64,000 nucleotides of DNA from contig NZ_JSEE01000017.1 of the NCBI RefSeq assembly GCF_001625355.1, forward strand, positions 22,258 to 86,257, read 5' to 3'. The notes under the pieces were generated by a model. It ran no database searches, had not been told where the DNA came from, and saw nothing but the letters and a program-made list of their open reading frames with translations. Origin of the DNA: Marinomonas sp. TW1 (lineage in GTDB: Bacteria > Pseudomonadota > Gammaproteobacteria > Pseudomonadales > Marinomonadaceae). Below, piece after piece: positions 33,371-44,850 of this stretch; positions within the stretch are counted from its first letter, which is position 1; each line of letters begins with the position of its first letter. The translations under genes and the position numbers were made by a program.

Positions 33371-34336
33371 ATGTCTCATCAAGTATTTGAAGATAACTCG
33401 CTTACCATCGGCAATACACCGCTTGTACGTTTAAATCGCATTGGTAACGGCAACATTTTCGCGAAACTCGAATCCCGTAACCCTGCTTTTTCGGTAAAAT
33501 GCCGCATTGGCGCGAACATGGTATGGGACGCGGAAAAAAAAGGACTACTGACTGAAGGCAAGTCCATCGTTGAACCGTCTAGTGGTAACACGGGCATCGC
33601 ATTGTGTTTTGTCGCGGCTTCTCGTGGCTACCCCATCACCATTACAATGCCAGCCAGTATGAGCCTAGAACGCCGTCAAGTTATGAAAGCATTGGGAGCG
33701 AACATTGTCTTAACCGAACCAGCCAAAGGCATGAAAGGCGCGATAGAGAAAGCGCAAGAAATTGCCCAAGACGACAATTTCGTGCTGTTACAACAATTCG
33801 ACAACCCAGCCAACCCAGAAATTCATGAGCAAACCACTGGTCCAGAAATCTGGCAAGACACCAACGGCGACATTGATGTGTTCGTGGCAGGGGTTGGTAC
33901 CGGTGGCACCATCACGGGTGTGAGTCGCTACATCAAAAACACGCAAGGTAAAGCCATTACCAGTGTGGCGGTTGAACCCACCAGCTCGCCAGTGATTACT
34001 CAAACCTTAAACGGTGAAACACCTACGCCAGCACCTCACAAAATCCAAGGCATCGGAGCGGGTTTTGTGCCTAAAAACTTAGATTTGTCGATGGTCGATT
34101 TGGTTGAACAAGTAGACAACGACGATGCCATTGCCATGGCGAAACGTCTCATGCGTGAGGAAGGCATTTTATGTGGTATCTCATGTGGTGCCGCGGTCGT
34201 GGCCGCCGAGCGTTTAAGCCAGCAAGCAGCTTACAAAGACAAAAAAATCGTTGTTGTATTGCCTGACTCGGGTGAACGTTATCTATCAACCGCCTTGTTT
34301 GAAGGTGAATTCAGCGACAACGAATTAGTACAATAA
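33371..34336 (+). CDS. cysK: Cysteine synthase A
   Basis: 321 residues. PLP Lys43 lies in [10 protein letters not shown], with the SSGNTGIA substrate loop and the GTGGTITG phosphate loop. It is closer to CysK than CysM by the NPAFSVKCR and [10 protein letters not shown] segments. It forms cysteine from O-acetylserine and sulfide. AAGGAT precedes ATG and a strong terminator follows at 34381. Confidence 0.96.
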   Translation: MSHQVFEDNSLTIGNTPLVRLNRIGNGNIFAKLESRNPAFSVKCRIGANMVWDAEKKGLLTEGKSIVEPSSGNTGIALCFVAASRGYPITITMPASMSLERRQVMKALGANIVLTEPAKGMKGAIEKAQEIAQDDNFVLLQQFDNPANPEIHEQTTGPEIWQDTNGDIDVFVAGVGTGGTITGVSRYIKNTQGKAITSVAVEPTSSPVITQTLNGETPTPAPHKIQGIGAGFVPKNLDLSMVDLVEQVDNDDAIAMAKRLMREEGILCGISCGAAVVAAERLSQQAAYKDKKIVVVLPDSGERYLSTALFEGEFSDNELVQ

Positions 34337-34380
34337 GCATGTTCTTTATGCTTATTAGATGATTGTCAGGTCGAACAAAA

Positions 34381-34417
34381 ATCCCCGCTTAGGCTTAGCT
34401 TAAGCGGGGATTTTTTA
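34381..34417 (+). terminator. Terminator after cysK
   Basis: ATCCCCGCTT, a ten-base loop and an AAGCGGGGAT arm followed by T6. Confidence 0.88.
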
Positions 34418-34463
34418 TTTTCTCAGACACATCTCAGAAGATGCTCTGAGCTAGACACTGGGG

Positions 34464-34709
34464 TTAGTGTTTGCGTGGTCCATAGCGAACAATGTCTTTA
34501 CCATTTTCAAACACGTCACTAGACACCCAACGCCCTAATAAAAGCTGCTGATTATCATCCAGAACGGCCACAAAAGGACGGCCATTACTGTTGTTGGTCG
34601 CCAGCGCCAACCCAGCGACATTGTTTAGCCCCATCCCGCCAGATTCAACGGCCAATACAAAGGCTTCCAGCTCTTCTAAAGTACTGATTACTTCATTGTC
34701 ATTCATCAT
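34464..34709 (-). CDS. Small unknown protein
   Basis: 81 residues from ATG 34709, or one less from the next ATG; an upstream in-frame TTG is less likely. LEELEAFVLAVESGGMGL and RPFVAVLDDNQQLLLGRWV look like a small globular domain. I recognise no family. Isolated between cysK and the amidotransferase. Confidence 0.6.
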   Translation of the reverse strand: MMNDNEVISTLEELEAFVLAVESGGMGLNNVAGLALATNNSNGRPFVAVLDDNQQLLLGRWVSSDVFENGKDIVRYGPRKH

Positions 34710-34811
34710 TTTGTTTACTCTGTTACTGTTCAAATGCCGCAAGGATACCAGTTATTGGCACTCAAATAAAAAGTGGCTGACGATGACGACAGCCAACTGA
34801 GTTTGACGGTT

Positions 34812-35621
34812 TCAGGGGGAAGATACTTGGGCGGCCAACGCTGGACTTTTTATCTGACAGACAACCTCACCACCCTCAAACACGCATAGCTCTCCCTCTT
34901 GCATTTGCTGCCAAGTTTCGTCCTGCGTTAACGGCTGAGTTGCAATCACCGTCACCACGTCTTTATCCGTGGTCACTTCTTGAAAATCCACAATCACATC
35001 TTCATCGGACAAACTGGCTTTTTTAAAGGGAGCCCGACGTGTAATCCAATGCAGCTTGGTAGTGCAGAAGCAATAGAGTCGTTTGCCATCCGATAACATC
35101 ATATTAAAGACGCCACGCTCTTTTAACTGCCGCGCCAATTCAGATAAGACTTGTGACAAGTTTTCGAGGTCTGGCTCAATATTATCAAAGCGGGACTGCA
35201 GCTGCTCAATAATCCAACAAAATGCCCGTTCAGAATCCGTATTGCCCAAAGGGTGTGTTTTATCAATCGCTAAATCCTCTGCAGACTCCAATTGACCATT
35301 GTGAGCATATGACCAAGTCTTACCCCACAATAAACGACTAAACGGATGGGTATTGAGCAAACATACCGCGCCGACATTTGCCTGACGAATATGACTAATC
35401 ACTATGTCACATTTCAGTGACGTATGACTCATCACCTCTGCCATGTCTGAATCTGCACTCGGTCTAGGATCATGAATAGCCCACACATCACCATCTCGAT
35501 ACATGGCCATTCCCCAGCCATCTTTATGGGGCCCAGTGCGACCACCGCGGGCTCTTAGCCCAGAAAAACTAAAACAAATATCCGTTGGCACATTGGCACT
35601 CATGCCTAACAATTCACACAT
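34812..35621 (-). CDS. Class II glutamine amidotransferase, YafJ-like
   Basis: 269 residues starting MCELLGMSAN, where Cys2 becomes the N-terminal nucleophile after Met removal. FSGLRARGGRTGPHKDGWGMA, ISHIRQA and NTHPFSR, and YAHNGQLE are the Ntn-hydrolase glutaminase signatures. It belongs to the stand-alone YafJ/EgtC-like group with no attached synthase domain, so the acceptor is unknown. 17 bases downstream of the VWA protein, same strand. Confidence 0.88.
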   Translation of the reverse strand: MCELLGMSANVPTDICFSFSGLRARGGRTGPHKDGWGMAMYRDGDVWAIHDPRPSADSDMAEVMSHTSLKCDIVISHIRQANVGAVCLLNTHPFSRLLWGKTWSYAHNGQLESAEDLAIDKTHPLGNTDSERAFCWIIEQLQSRFDNIEPDLENLSQVLSELARQLKERGVFNMMLSDGKRLYCFCTTKLHWITRRAPFKKASLSDEDVIVDFQEVTTDKDVVTVIATQPLTQDETWQQMQEGELCVFEGGEVVCQIKSPALAAQVSSP

Positions 35622-35638
35622 GCTCGCTTATTTCACTC

Positions 35639-37486
35639 TTATTTGGACGCATTCTTACGAATACGTCGATACAACAACACACCCGCCACAATCACCGCCA
35701 ACCCAGCCACATTTAATGCCGCGTACATAATCCAATCAGTCGGCGTCATGGCGTCTACTTCATCCATCTCGTCTTTTGTTTCCGTGATGGGTAACTCTGT
35801 CGGTTCCGTATCAACCGATTCTTCTACAGGCTCTCCATTTTCTTCCACTATAGAAATAGCCGGTGCCACCACAACAGGAATGACTTCTCGATTAGTGGAA
35901 TTGGAAGGCGAAAGTAATAAACTCTTCGCGGCTTGTTCACCGACACCAACCGTCGCTCCGGCCTCACCTTGGCGATCAAAGTGCCATTCCGGTGTTTGAT
36001 ATTCAAATCGTAAACCCGCTTGAGTCACGCCAGACAGTTTGGCACGTACTATCACATGATCATCAGGCGACACAGGCATGACTTTTTCCCAATACCCCTG
36101 TCCGATAAGCGGCATCTCTTCAGTGCGTTTGCCACCTTTTTTATCCGTAAACTCCAACATAACATTAGAACGCAATAGGTTGAGTTTTAGGTTCACCGGC
36201 GTGGCCGTAAAGGCCACCAGATTTTCGCTCGGCGTCGACCCTTTAAATTCAATCGCTGGGTGCACGGTGAAGAATTGGCTCAGCTGACGCTTAAAGGTCT
36301 GACCATCCACTTCACTAACCAGTTCATAATTGCCCGCTAGACCAATCCCCGCCAAGCGAATTTTAAATTGATTGTTCGCTTTGGGCACATCATAAGACAA
36401 GACTTCTTCTTTTTGCTCTCCGCTCAAACGATATAAGGTCTGCTTAACACTCACTAACCCCAATAACTGCGGATCCTGCATTAACAAACCGTCTAAAAAG
36501 AGACCAACTGAAGAATATATCTCTTCGTTGGTAAAAATGACCGGCGAAATTTTCGTTGCTCGCGCACTCAAATCAGTAATAACGCGAACACTACTACGCG
36601 ACAAATCGACATTTTTAACCTGCCAAGTACCAGGCAAAGGATCCTGCACACTGATTAAGGTGTAATGATCGGCCGCCGACACAGAGACATTAAAGCCCCC
36701 TTTAATTGGTAATAACGAGTCATCAGGTAAGATCACTTCTGGCAACTCGCCTTTTTCATGAAATACCACAAGGGTTAATTCATCAATGGCGTCATCCACC
36801 ACAAATTGATTACCATCCAAAGGCAATTCGTCTGAAGGAGAGGCTTGCGAAAAAATGCGGTCGAATGTGTCTAACAAATCCACTGGCACGGCGACTTCTG
36901 TGTGAGTCGCATTAGTGCGCAGCGACAAGCTTTCTAATAAGGCCTTGTCGGTATAACCTGTCATGGAGATGGTATGCAAATGAATGTCTAACAGCTCGAG
37001 TTGCTGCGACAATTCATTGAGAATGCGATCACGAGAAGCCTTATTCACCGCCTCATCTAAACTGATGTCCACCATGCCATCGGTCACCAGAATCCAATGA
37101 CGATCAAAGCCCGGCGCTAAACCACCCACATCCGGGGTATCGAGCAAGAGTTTTATAATGGCTTCAAGGTCGGTTTTAACGTCTTGTGTTAGGTAGCTGT
37201 TAACATAACTGGCCACTCTGGCCTTAGTTTGAATATTAACAGGGGCTTCTGGTACCAGTACTCGTGGCGTTTCACCAAATAACCAAATGCCTAAGGTGGC
37301 TTTTTCATCTGGTGCGAGATTGGAAATAAGGCGCAATGCCTCGGAGGTGAGTTTATCAGGGTCACTGATCAGCATACTGCCAGACGCATCGACAATGACT
37401 CGAAATTGCGCGTCAGCTTTCGCAAGAGGCCCCCAAACAGTTAATGAGGCCAATAACAACATTGTACTTAACTTCAACCACTTCAC
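35639..37486 (-). CDS. VWA-domain protein, TIGR03503 family
   Basis: 615 residues. Signal peptide (1-25), then a von Willebrand A domain with the MIDAS motif DASGSM at about 33-38 and a TDGM segment. A long beta-rich middle follows, then a Thr/Glu/Pro-rich linker and one C-terminal membrane helix with basic end (LLYRRIRKNASK). It is a periplasmic, membrane-anchored protein of unknown role. Start is GTG 37486 with AAGGAG upstream. Confidence 0.82.
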   Translation of the reverse strand: MKWLKLSTMLLLASLTVWGPLAKADAQFRVIVDASGSMLISDPDKLTSEALRLISNLAPDEKATLGIWLFGETPRVLVPEAPVNIQTKARVASYVNSYLTQDVKTDLEAIIKLLLDTPDVGGLAPGFDRHWILVTDGMVDISLDEAVNKASRDRILNELSQQLELLDIHLHTISMTGYTDKALLESLSLRTNATHTEVAVPVDLLDTFDRIFSQASPSDELPLDGNQFVVDDAIDELTLVVFHEKGELPEVILPDDSLLPIKGGFNVSVSAADHYTLISVQDPLPGTWQVKNVDLSRSSVRVITDLSARATKISPVIFTNEEIYSSVGLFLDGLLMQDPQLLGLVSVKQTLYRLSGEQKEEVLSYDVPKANNQFKIRLAGIGLAGNYELVSEVDGQTFKRQLSQFFTVHPAIEFKGSTPSENLVAFTATPVNLKLNLLRSNVMLEFTDKKGGKRTEEMPLIGQGYWEKVMPVSPDDHVIVRAKLSGVTQAGLRFEYQTPEWHFDRQGEAGATVGVGEQAAKSLLLSPSNSTNREVIPVVVAPAISIVEENGEPVEESVDTEPTELPITETKDEMDEVDAMTPTDWIMYAALNVAGLAVIVAGVLLYRRIRKNASK

Positions 37487-37535
37487 GTCTGCGAACTCCT
37501 TGAATGACTCTGCTGCTATTGACCAACCAATCGGA

Positions 37536-38015
37536 TTAACTTATTTCATAAGGTTCGGGCATGCCATGTACCCATTTAATAATATGGGTATCCCAGTCCT
37601 CTTCTTTTACCGATTGCTCATTCACAGCATAGTGCTGGACGGTTAGCCCCTGACGGAGCATTTCTTTATGACTACCAACCACCAAAGGATGCCAGCTTGG
37701 CAAGTCTTTGGTTTCGTTTAACACTCGATAACTACAGGTGTCAGGTAACCAATGAAACTCATCGATCTGATCTGGTGTCAGCGTAATACAGCTGGCCACT
37801 TTAGTCTGTCTTGTTTCGTAAACATTACACTGACAACTCGTTAAATTGAGTTGCTGACAAGATAAATTGGTGTAATACACCTCTTCCGTGTCTTCATCTT
37901 GCAACTTTTGCAGGCAACATTTGCCACAACCATCACAAATGGATTCCCATTGATCCGATGACATTTGCTCCAATGGCACCGTTTTCCAAAAAGGTTCGTA
38001 ACGCTTTGCGATCAT
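37536..38015 (-). CDS. ycgN: YcgN family cysteine-cluster protein
   Basis: 159 residues. DGCGKCCLQKL near 29-39 and further paired Cys (SCQQLNLTSCQCNVY) define this UPF0260 family, likely metal-binding. Function is not established. It follows ycgL by two bases in the dnaX to ycgN cluster. Confidence 0.9.
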   Translation of the reverse strand: MIAKRYEPFWKTVPLEQMSSDQWESICDGCGKCCLQKLQDEDTEEVYYTNLSCQQLNLTSCQCNVYETRQTKVASCITLTPDQIDEFHWLPDTCSYRVLNETKDLPSWHPLVVGSHKEMLRQGLTVQHYAVNEQSVKEEDWDTHIIKWVHGMPEPYEIS

Positions 38016-38017
38016 GG

Positions 38018-38311
38018 TTAGTAAACCGCTTCCGTTGGGGTTTTATAAAGATCCAACAAATAGTCGTCTTTGACTGGCGGCAATTGCAAGTAGAAACCCT
38101 TATCACGGATTTCATCCATGACCTTTTGTGCTTCCGCTCGTGCTAACGTCTTTTCGGGTGTGAGTAGCATCGTCATGGCACTGATGCCTTTGCCAAAACG
38201 TTCCATCAACGCATCAGGGACTTTCGATAAGCCTACGGCTTTCTCTACGAAAAGGTACATGCCTTCTCGCTTCGATGAATGGAACACTTCAATAATCAAT
38301 CGCTCTTTCAT
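38018..38311 (-). CDS. ycgL: YcgL family protein
   Basis: 97 residues matching Ycg[13 protein letters not shown], the [10 protein letters not shown] segment and [11 protein letters not shown]. Function not known; the family is regularly found between rnd and ycgN, as here. Confidence 0.9.
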   Translation of the reverse strand: MKERLIIEVFHSSKREGMYLFVEKAVGLSKVPDALMERFGKGISAMTMLLTPEKTLARAEAQKVMDEIRDKGFYLQLPPVKDDYLLDLYKTPTEAVY

Positions 38312-38340
38312 AGTTTTCTCTTGACCATTAATATGATCGT

Positions 38341-39483
38341 TTAGGACGTTTTAAATTTATCTAAAATTGGGTTCACAATGACATCTTGACGCCAACCTGT
38401 CATGGCTGGGTTTTGCCAATCAATGGCAGAACCATCAAATAAATGACGCACCACAGGCTCTAACAACTTACGCTTCATCATGGCTTCTGGTGCCACGCCC
38501 ATGGTTTCGGCTCGACCACGAACAAACGCTTTGACCGCTTTCGTTAACTCCCCTGCTTGAGAAGATAAAGGCGTTTCCAATGGCATCTGATATTCATCGG
38601 CAGACAGCTCTTTCACCATAGCGACTTTCTCAAGAATCGTTTCTCCATACAAGCGCTGCTGACGGCCCGTAATTTCCTCAACAGTGGAAATGGCTTTATG
38701 ATGCGTCGGTAGTGTTTTAGCGATCGACCATAAAGTACGATCTTTCAAAATTTGCCCTTTTGGCACGTCTTCTTTTCGTGCTTGCTCATCACGCCAAATG
38801 AACAACAGACGTAACAAGGTTAAACCTTCTGGAGATAAGCGCCATGCTGTCTTCACACCCGCCCAGTTTTGCTCTGGATCCGAGTTCATCTGGTATTGCC
38901 ACTTTAACGTCTCACAATCTTCTAATGCCCATTCGAGCATTTTCTTGTCTTTTAGGCGCGCGACTTGCATCGGATACACTTTTGCAAGATACACCACATC
39001 CAGTGCCGCATAACGTTTTTGCGCATCGGTTAATGGACGCTGTGTCCAATCTGAGCGGGTTTCATCTTTTGCCACTTCAATGCGTAAATACTCATGAATC
39101 AATTTCACATAACTCAATGACCATTGTGCACTGGCGTAGGCTTCCCCTATTTGAGTATCGTAAAATGGGGTAGGTAAAACGCCCAACAAACGATCAAAGA
39201 CGTCAAGATCTTCAGAGCAAGCATGAAACACTTTCATAACGGCAGAGTTCACCATTAGCGCTTTCAATGGCGACCAATCATCAATGCTTAAAGGGTCAAT
39301 TAAAACTGCCTTCTCCCCTTCACTGATCTGAATTAGACCCGTAATCGGAAAATAGGTTGTACGGCGAATAAATTCAGTATCCACCGCAATCACGGGCAAT
39401 TCAGCCCAATAGTCACACCAACTGGCTAAGGACGCATTGTCCGCGACCCATACAATATTCAACGCCTCATCATGCTCATTCAT
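38341..39483 (-). CDS. rnd: Ribonuclease D
   Basis: 380 residues. DEDD exonuclease with VDTEF (Asp35, Glu37), the [10 protein letters not shown] motif II and a YAALDVVYL motif III, followed by an HRDC domain. It trims tRNA 3' ends. Starts two bases after recR ends. Confidence 0.94.
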   Translation of the reverse strand: MNEHDEALNIVWVADNASLASWCDYWAELPVIAVDTEFIRRTTYFPITGLIQISEGEKAVLIDPLSIDDWSPLKALMVNSAVMKVFHACSEDLDVFDRLLGVLPTPFYDTQIGEAYASAQWSLSYVKLIHEYLRIEVAKDETRSDWTQRPLTDAQKRYAALDVVYLAKVYPMQVARLKDKKMLEWALEDCETLKWQYQMNSDPEQNWAGVKTAWRLSPEGLTLLRLLFIWRDEQARKEDVPKGQILKDRTLWSIAKTLPTHHKAISTVEEITGRQQRLYGETILEKVAMVKELSADEYQMPLETPLSSQAGELTKAVKAFVRGRAETMGVAPEAMMKRKLLEPVVRHLFDGSAIDWQNPAMTGWRQDVIVNPILDKFKTS

Positions 39484-39484
39484 T

Positions 39485-40078
39485 TTAGAGTGTCTTCCGT
39501 CCCTCTAACGCTAAGGCCAGAGTATTGCCATCAACGTATTCCAGCTCACCACCCATGGGCACACCATGGGCAATGCGGCTTACATTAATATTCAATGTTT
39601 TGAGTTTTTCCGCAATATAATGACAAGTCGCCTCGCCTTCTACTGTGGAATTCGTTGCAATTATGGCTTCTTCTACTTCGTTGTTAACCACCAAGGCTTC
39701 CAAACGATCCAGTCCTAACTCTTCCGGCCCGATACCATCAATCGGAGACAAATGCCCAAGTAAGACAAAATAACGCCCCTGATACGATCCTGCCGATTCA
39801 ATAGCCACAACATCTGCAGGTGTTTCAACGATACATAAGCGCTTTTCATCGCGCTCTGGATCCTGACAAATATCACATTCAGACTCTTCCGTTAAAGTAC
39901 GGCAACTACCACAACGACCGACTTTATCCAACGCTTCGCGCAGCGCGCTGGCCAATTTATCGGCCCCTTGATGATCACGCTCTAACAAGTACAAAGCCAT
40001 TTTTTGCGCCGAGCGCGGCCCGACACCGGGCAAACAACGCAAGGACTCAATCAGTTCCGAAATAAGAGGACTAAACAA
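39485..40078 (-). CDS. recR: Recombination protein RecR
   Basis: 197 residues. Helix-hairpin-helix at the N-terminus ([18 protein letters not shown]), a four-Cys zinc site (CGSC and CDIC) and a Toprim domain ([13 protein letters not shown]). Loads RecA with RecFO. TTG start behind AGGAG, consistent with the conserved MFSPLI beginning. Overlaps no gene; 11 bases after ybaB. Confidence 0.95.
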   Translation of the reverse strand: MFSPLISELIESLRCLPGVGPRSAQKMALYLLERDHQGADKLASALREALDKVGRCGSCRTLTEESECDICQDPERDEKRLCIVETPADVVAIESAGSYQGRYFVLLGHLSPIDGIGPEELGLDRLEALVVNNEVEEAIIATNSTVEGEATCHYIAEKLKTLNINVSRIAHGVPMGGELEYVDGNTLALALEGRKTL

Positions 40079-40089
40079 GAGGTCAGCTC

Positions 40090-40419
40090 CTAGAAAGGCA
40101 TTTTGAAGCCTGGTGGAAGAGACATACCAGCGGTTGCTTCTTCCATTTTGTTTTTCTGGTTAGTTTCAATATTACGAACCGCATCGTTCATCGCTGCAGC
40201 AATCAAGTCTTCCAGCATTTCTTTATCGTCTTCAAACAACGAATCATCGATAGAAACACGTTTCACATCGTGACGACCCGTCATCACGACTTTTACTAAA
40301 CCTGCACCGGCTTGGCCTTCTACTTCCATATTGGCAATTTCTTCTTGCGCCTTCTGCATGTTTTCTTGCATCTTTTGCGCTTGGCGCATCATGTTGCCCA
40401 TACCACCTTTAAACATCAT
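40090..40419 (-). CDS. ybaB: YbaB/EbfC nucleoid-associated protein
   Basis: 109 residues. [18 protein letters not shown] helix, [15 protein letters not shown] strands and the [12 protein letters not shown] helix match YbaB, a dimeric DNA-binding protein. Conserved between dnaX and recR. Confidence 0.95.
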   Translation of the reverse strand: MMFKGGMGNMMRQAQKMQENMQKAQEEIANMEVEGQAGAGLVKVVMTGRHDVKRVSIDDSLFEDDKEMLEDLIAAAMNDAVRNIETNQKNKMEEATAGMSLPPGFKMPF

Positions 40420-40433
40420 TTCTCTCCAAATTA

Positions 40434-42737
40434 TTAAGCTTTAACTTTTACTGAGTCATAAACCAACTGTGCTCCCATCGTACTGGACAAGGCTTGCACA
40501 ACTGGGTGTGAATTTAAGTGTTGAATCGCAACCTGTAAGGCTTCAGCACGTTTGCTGGCGGCGAATTCTTCTGCAGTGACCCCTTCGGTCTCTTCTACAG
40601 TATCAATGATCAAGGGCACTGGCATGGCGAAAAAATCACTCAATGCGCCTTGAATTTGTTCATAACGAACTTGGTTTAGCATGTGCCCGTATTCAAGCGG
40701 AACTTGTAATCTAATACCTTGATCACTGGCATCTACCATACTGGAATTCATCAAAATATTCTGCACCAAGCCTCTCAGAGGTAAGCGCGGCGCCACCAGC
40801 CACCAAATTTGCATGGTAAGCTCATTATAATGATTCAACTCAGGCAATGGCATTCCCAAAGCGGGTTGCGCAATGGTATCCGGCACTTTAGCCAATCTAG
40901 GATCGGAGGAATCCTTCTCTGCCAATTCCGGCTCTGCTTCTACCACGTCAGAAGCCAGTGCCTCAACGAGGTCCGCCGCGGGGTTAAACGGGTCTGCCAC
41001 ATCGGCAATGGCACGCTCTTCCGCCTCTTCTTCGTCTTCCTCTTCATCATCAACCGACTCTGACTCCTTATGAGACGCTTCCAGCAAAGATTCTACTCGT
41101 GCCGCCGCTCGCTCTGACATTTTAGAGTCATTTTGGCTTGAATCAAGTTCAACACTAGAAGCATTAATGTCCTGCTGTGGCGTTTGATGGTCTACTGAAA
41201 CTTCATTTTCATGCGTCATCACATTAGATGTTTCGACCTCAGCATCAGAATCATCAGAACTTACGACTTCTGGATCCTCTGAAGCCAAGATAGGCTCAAG
41301 CCTTGCATCCGCTGACTGAGCTTCTGGCGCTTCGGGAGATTGCGACACAGCCGCTACTGTATCCTCTACCGTCTCATCCATTGTTTCGTGCGTTGGCACG
41401 TCTTCCCAAGGAGGACGTTCATCCGCACTGAGATTGGTCGACGAAGAGGCTTGAACTGACTGCGCCTGCGGTTCACTTTCAACAGCGCCATTAGTAGAGA
41501 TCGCCTCGGGAGCATCCGGCTCAGCCTCAACATGCTCAGTCAAAGCCGCGGATGTTAGTGTGTTTTCGGATGAACTGGCCGAGTCAACTTCAGGTGTTTT
41601 TTTTTCTACTTCCGCCGCTATAGGCGCTTGCTGAGTCATGGTCATCGGCGGCGCAGGGCGGAAAGCAATCAGTCGCAGCATGAGCATCTCAAAACCGGCC
41701 CGCGCAGAATGTGCCAAATGCAAATCCCGACGACCAACCAATAAGCTCTGGTACATCACTTGAATTTCTTCAGGGCTTACTGTTTTCGCAATGTTCAGAA
41801 TACGTGCTAAATCGCCTAATTGATCTGCCAAAGCACCTGGCACTTGTTGCTCAATCGCCACTCGATGTAAGGTATCCAGTAAACTGCCACAAATGGCTAC
41901 GAAGTCTGGCTGATAATCCGCTAGAGCCTCAATACGGGACAGCACCTCGGCCGCATTTTTTGAGGCTATGCATTCCAATAAATCAAGAATCTGCGCTTGA
42001 TTGACCAAACCTAACATGGCCGTCACGCCAGATTCGGAAATGCCACCATCGCCAAAGGCAATGGCTTGGTCGGTTAGACTCAAAGCGTCACGCATACTGC
42101 CATTGGCGGCTTGACCAATTTGCCACAAGGCAGGTTGATCAAATGGTACCTGCTCCGTGTTTAATACTGTCTGTAGATAATCCACCACACGCTGAGGTGA
42201 CATGTTTTTCAAATTGAATTGCAAACAACGGGAAAGAATCGTCACCGGCAATTTTTGCGGATCCGTCGTGGCCAATAAAAACTTCACATGTTCTGGCGGC
42301 TCTTCGAGGGTTTTTAACAAGGCGTTAAACGAGTGCGTTGACAACATGTGGACCTCGTCTATCAGATAGACTTTAAAACGGCCACGAGTGGGAGCATATT
42401 GTACATTTTCGAGCAATTCCCGAGTGTCTTCTACCTTAGTTCGAGACGCCGCATCGACTTCGATTAAGTCCACGAAGCGCCCTTCGGCAATTTCGCGACA
42501 GCTATCACAAGTACCGCAAGGTTCAGGGGAAATACCGTTGGTTTCACAGTTTAAGCACTTAGCAAAGATACGTGCGATGGTGGTTTTACCCACGCCTCGA
42601 GTTCCTGTAAATAAATAAGCATGGTGCAAACGCTGCTGACGCAAAGCGTTTACCAAGGCTTGGAGAACATGGTCTTGCCCTGCCATTTCTAGAAAGGTCT
42701 GAGGACGCCATTTACGTGCTAAAACTTGATAACTCAT
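40434..42737 (-). CDS. dnaX: DNA polymerase III subunits gamma/tau
   Basis: 767 residues. Clamp-loader ATPase with Walker A GTRGVGKT (45-52), the zinc cysteines C..C..C..C at about 62-80 and LIDEVHML. Domains I-III end near residue 365. A very acidic Ser/Glu linker (about 375-620) precedes a tau C-terminal domain. At codons 378-381 there is a run of nine A (plus-strand 41597-41605) that could give a shorter gamma by slippage. Heads the dnaX-ybaB-recR operon. Confidence 0.96.
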   Translation of the reverse strand: MSYQVLARKWRPQTFLEMAGQDHVLQALVNALRQQRLHHAYLFTGTRGVGKTTIARIFAKCLNCETNGISPEPCGTCDSCREIAEGRFVDLIEVDAASRTKVEDTRELLENVQYAPTRGRFKVYLIDEVHMLSTHSFNALLKTLEEPPEHVKFLLATTDPQKLPVTILSRCLQFNLKNMSPQRVVDYLQTVLNTEQVPFDQPALWQIGQAANGSMRDALSLTDQAIAFGDGGISESGVTAMLGLVNQAQILDLLECIASKNAAEVLSRIEALADYQPDFVAICGSLLDTLHRVAIEQQVPGALADQLGDLARILNIAKTVSPEEIQVMYQSLLVGRRDLHLAHSARAGFEMLMLRLIAFRPAPPMTMTQQAPIAAEVEKKTPEVDSASSSENTLTSAALTEHVEAEPDAPEAISTNGAVESEPQAQSVQASSSTNLSADERPPWEDVPTHETMDETVEDTVAAVSQSPEAPEAQSADARLEPILASEDPEVVSSDDSDAEVETSNVMTHENEVSVDHQTPQQDINASSVELDSSQNDSKMSERAAARVESLLEASHKESESVDDEEEDEEEAEERAIADVADPFNPAADLVEALASDVVEAEPELAEKDSSDPRLAKVPDTIAQPALGMPLPELNHYNELTMQIWWLVAPRLPLRGLVQNILMNSSMVDASDQGIRLQVPLEYGHMLNQVRYEQIQGALSDFFAMPVPLIIDTVEETEGVTAEEFAASKRAEALQVAIQHLNSHPVVQALSSTMGAQLVYDSVKVKA

Positions 42738-42880
42738 GATGAATTCTGGCTAATGAAAAGCGATTTTTTATTGTACGGTAGTCAGAGCAATTTCGAAACC
42801 ATTGTTCGACCTTACCAAGCGAACAATTTAACCTTGAAAGCAAAAAAGTTCACTTTAAAGATCAAGCGTTTGGCAGAAAC

Positions 42881-42912
42881 AAAATAGGCCTACACAAATG
42901 AGTAAGCCTATT
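42881..42912 (-). terminator. Terminator after trhO
   Basis: On the minus strand AATAGGC, inner TAC/GTA pairs and GCCTATT, followed by TTTTGTTT. Moderate strength. Confidence 0.55.
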
Positions 42913-42937
42913 CAGTGAATGCCGATATGCGTTCTAA

Positions 42938-43933
42938 TTAGTTCGCTTTGGCTTCGCGAATTTTGCGCTGACGTTCTTTTTCAGCCGCCTTTTCTTGGCG
43001 GTGTTTCTCGACGGCATCCAACACTTCTGCTCCGATATGCTCTTCACCACGCTGACGAGCCAACTGCACTTGACGCTCGCGCTCAATAAAACGCTGACGC
43101 TGCTCATCGGTATACTTATCAAAGCAATGCACACAACTCACGCCTTGTTGAAAACGTTCGTCTTGCTTCTCTTCTTCGGTAATCGGCATACGACAAGCGT
43201 GACATTGATCGTATTCGCCTTTTTCCAAATCGTGATTCACCGACACTCGGTTATCAAACACAAAGCACTCGCCTTCCCACATCGTTTCTTCTTTTGGTAC
43301 TTCTTCCAAGTACTTAAGAATACCACCTTCTAAGTGATACACTTCTTCGAACCCCTGCTCCAACATGTAAGCGGTGGATTTTTCACAGCGAATGCCGCCA
43401 GTGCAAAACATGGCCACTTTCTTCTGCTTTTTAGGATCCATATTGTCTTTTACGTAAGACGGAAACTCACGGAAAGTATCCGTCTTTGGGTTGACTGCAT
43501 TTTTAAACGTACCAATCTGTACTTCATAGTCGTTGCGAGTATCAACCAACATTACATCAGGATCTGAAATCAAATCATTCCAATCTTGCGGTTTCACATA
43601 AGTACCAACCACACGTTTTGGATCAATCCCTTCCACTCCCATGGTGACAATTTCTTTTTTCAATTTCACCTTAGTGCGGTAAAACGGCATCTCTTCGTCA
43701 TAAGATTCTTTGGTGACAATGTTTTCGAGACTCGGCTGTTGATCCAGCCACGCTAACATAGCATCAACACCTTCACGAGAGCCGGCGACCGTGCCATTAA
43801 TCCCTTCACTTGCCAATAGCAAGGTGCCACGAATCTGGTTGTCTTCTAGGACGCTCAACAAAGGTTCACGAATGGATTCGTAATGCGGGAGTTCGACGAA
43901 CTTATAAAGGGCACATACAACGACTTTTGACAT
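42938..43933 (-). CDS. trhO: tRNA uridine(34) hydroxylase TrhO (YceA), rhodanese family
   Basis: 331 residues. N-terminal acylphosphatase-like domain, then a rhodanese domain with the active Cys177 in [12 protein letters not shown] cysteine-containing segment (CHACRMP, CVHC) and a charged coiled C-terminus from about 290 follow. It makes the hydroxyuridine precursor of the wobble modification. Monocistronic. Confidence 0.93.
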   Translation of the reverse strand: MSKVVVCALYKFVELPHYESIREPLLSVLEDNQIRGTLLLASEGINGTVAGSREGVDAMLAWLDQQPSLENIVTKESYDEEMPFYRTKVKLKKEIVTMGVEGIDPKRVVGTYVKPQDWNDLISDPDVMLVDTRNDYEVQIGTFKNAVNPKTDTFREFPSYVKDNMDPKKQKKVAMFCTGGIRCEKSTAYMLEQGFEEVYHLEGGILKYLEEVPKEETMWEGECFVFDNRVSVNHDLEKGEYDQCHACRMPITEEEKQDERFQQGVSCVHCFDKYTDEQRQRFIERERQVQLARQRGEEHIGAEVLDAVEKHRQEKAAEKERQRKIREAKAN

Positions 43934-44072
43934 ATTCTTTATCTCCTATGCGGTCTGGAACGTAAAACCAGAGCAATGATTAACGGCGCGCATTATAGAG
44001 ATTTATTTGCCATTTTTCGAGTGTATTAACACAAAAAATGGCAGCCGATGAAAACCCTACCGAGGAAAGAGC

Positions 44073-44765
44073 TTATTGCTCGGGGTCAACCCGTTGACCT
44101 GTGGAATTATTGATGCGAAACCAGCCAGCAATGCTGTGACGAGTTCGATGAGCCGACAACACTTCATGTGGGAACGCTTCACTCAGAAAGATTGCCAGAC
44201 GGCCTTTTTGCGGATAAAAACGCCCTAATTCTTGATCAGTCTCCTGCTCATCGTATAGCACAAATTCACCGCCATCTGTATCCTGCCAATCATCATTCAA
44301 ATACAACACCGTCGATAGCACTCGATTACTGCGCCCTTGAAAGGCATCAAGATGCTTTTCGTAAAATGCCCCCTTTTCATAACGAGCAAAATGCGCTTCA
44401 TAATCAAACAAACCTAGAAAAAGTCGTCGATTCAACGCCACTCGCAATTCCTCCATGACCTTGAGAAAATCTCGGCGCACCGGACGATCAGGGTCAATCC
44501 ATTGAATGTAATCACGACGTGCGTCCAGCATCACCTGGTGATCTTGCTTGCGACCAATACCCGCCTGCAACATGTCAGCATTATCAATATTATGTGCCTC
44601 CGTCATGAGCGCCTGCGTAAACTCATCAGAAAAAAAATGGTCTTGCACACTCCAGCCTTGAGTTTGTAAATCCATTAAGACATTGGCAAACGGTTCCTCT
44701 CGGCTAAACGTCGGAATCGAATTTTCAACGTACAAGCTAGGTGCGGATAAAATTTCTAGAGGCAT
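44073..44765 (-). CDS. 2-oxoglutarate/Fe(II) oxygenase
   Basis: 230 residues. The iron-binding His138 and Asp140 in EKHLDAF, His200 in FPHEV and Arg209 in HRTRHSIAGWFR give the prolyl-4-hydroxylase-type 2OG oxygenase pattern. Substrate unknown. Divergent from the RadD-like gene. Confidence 0.87.
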   Translation of the reverse strand: MPLEILSAPSLYVENSIPTFSREEPFANVLMDLQTQGWSVQDHFFSDEFTQALMTEAHNIDNADMLQAGIGRKQDHQVMLDARRDYIQWIDPDRPVRRDFLKVMEELRVALNRRLFLGLFDYEAHFARYEKGAFYEKHLDAFQGRSNRVLSTVLYLNDDWQDTDGGEFVLYDEQETDQELGRFYPQKGRLAIFLSEAFPHEVLSAHRTRHSIAGWFRINNSTGQRVDPEQ

Positions 44766-44850
44766 AGATTAATCACTTCTAAACAGGCAAAATTGCCAAT
44801 TTAGCTATCATACTGTAGCCACACAATTAACACACCCAGATAATCAAACC

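Noticed and set aside
42738..42937. 4.5S RNA gene next to dnaX
   Set aside because: The signal recognition particle RNA is often near dnaX, but its conserved core was not found here.
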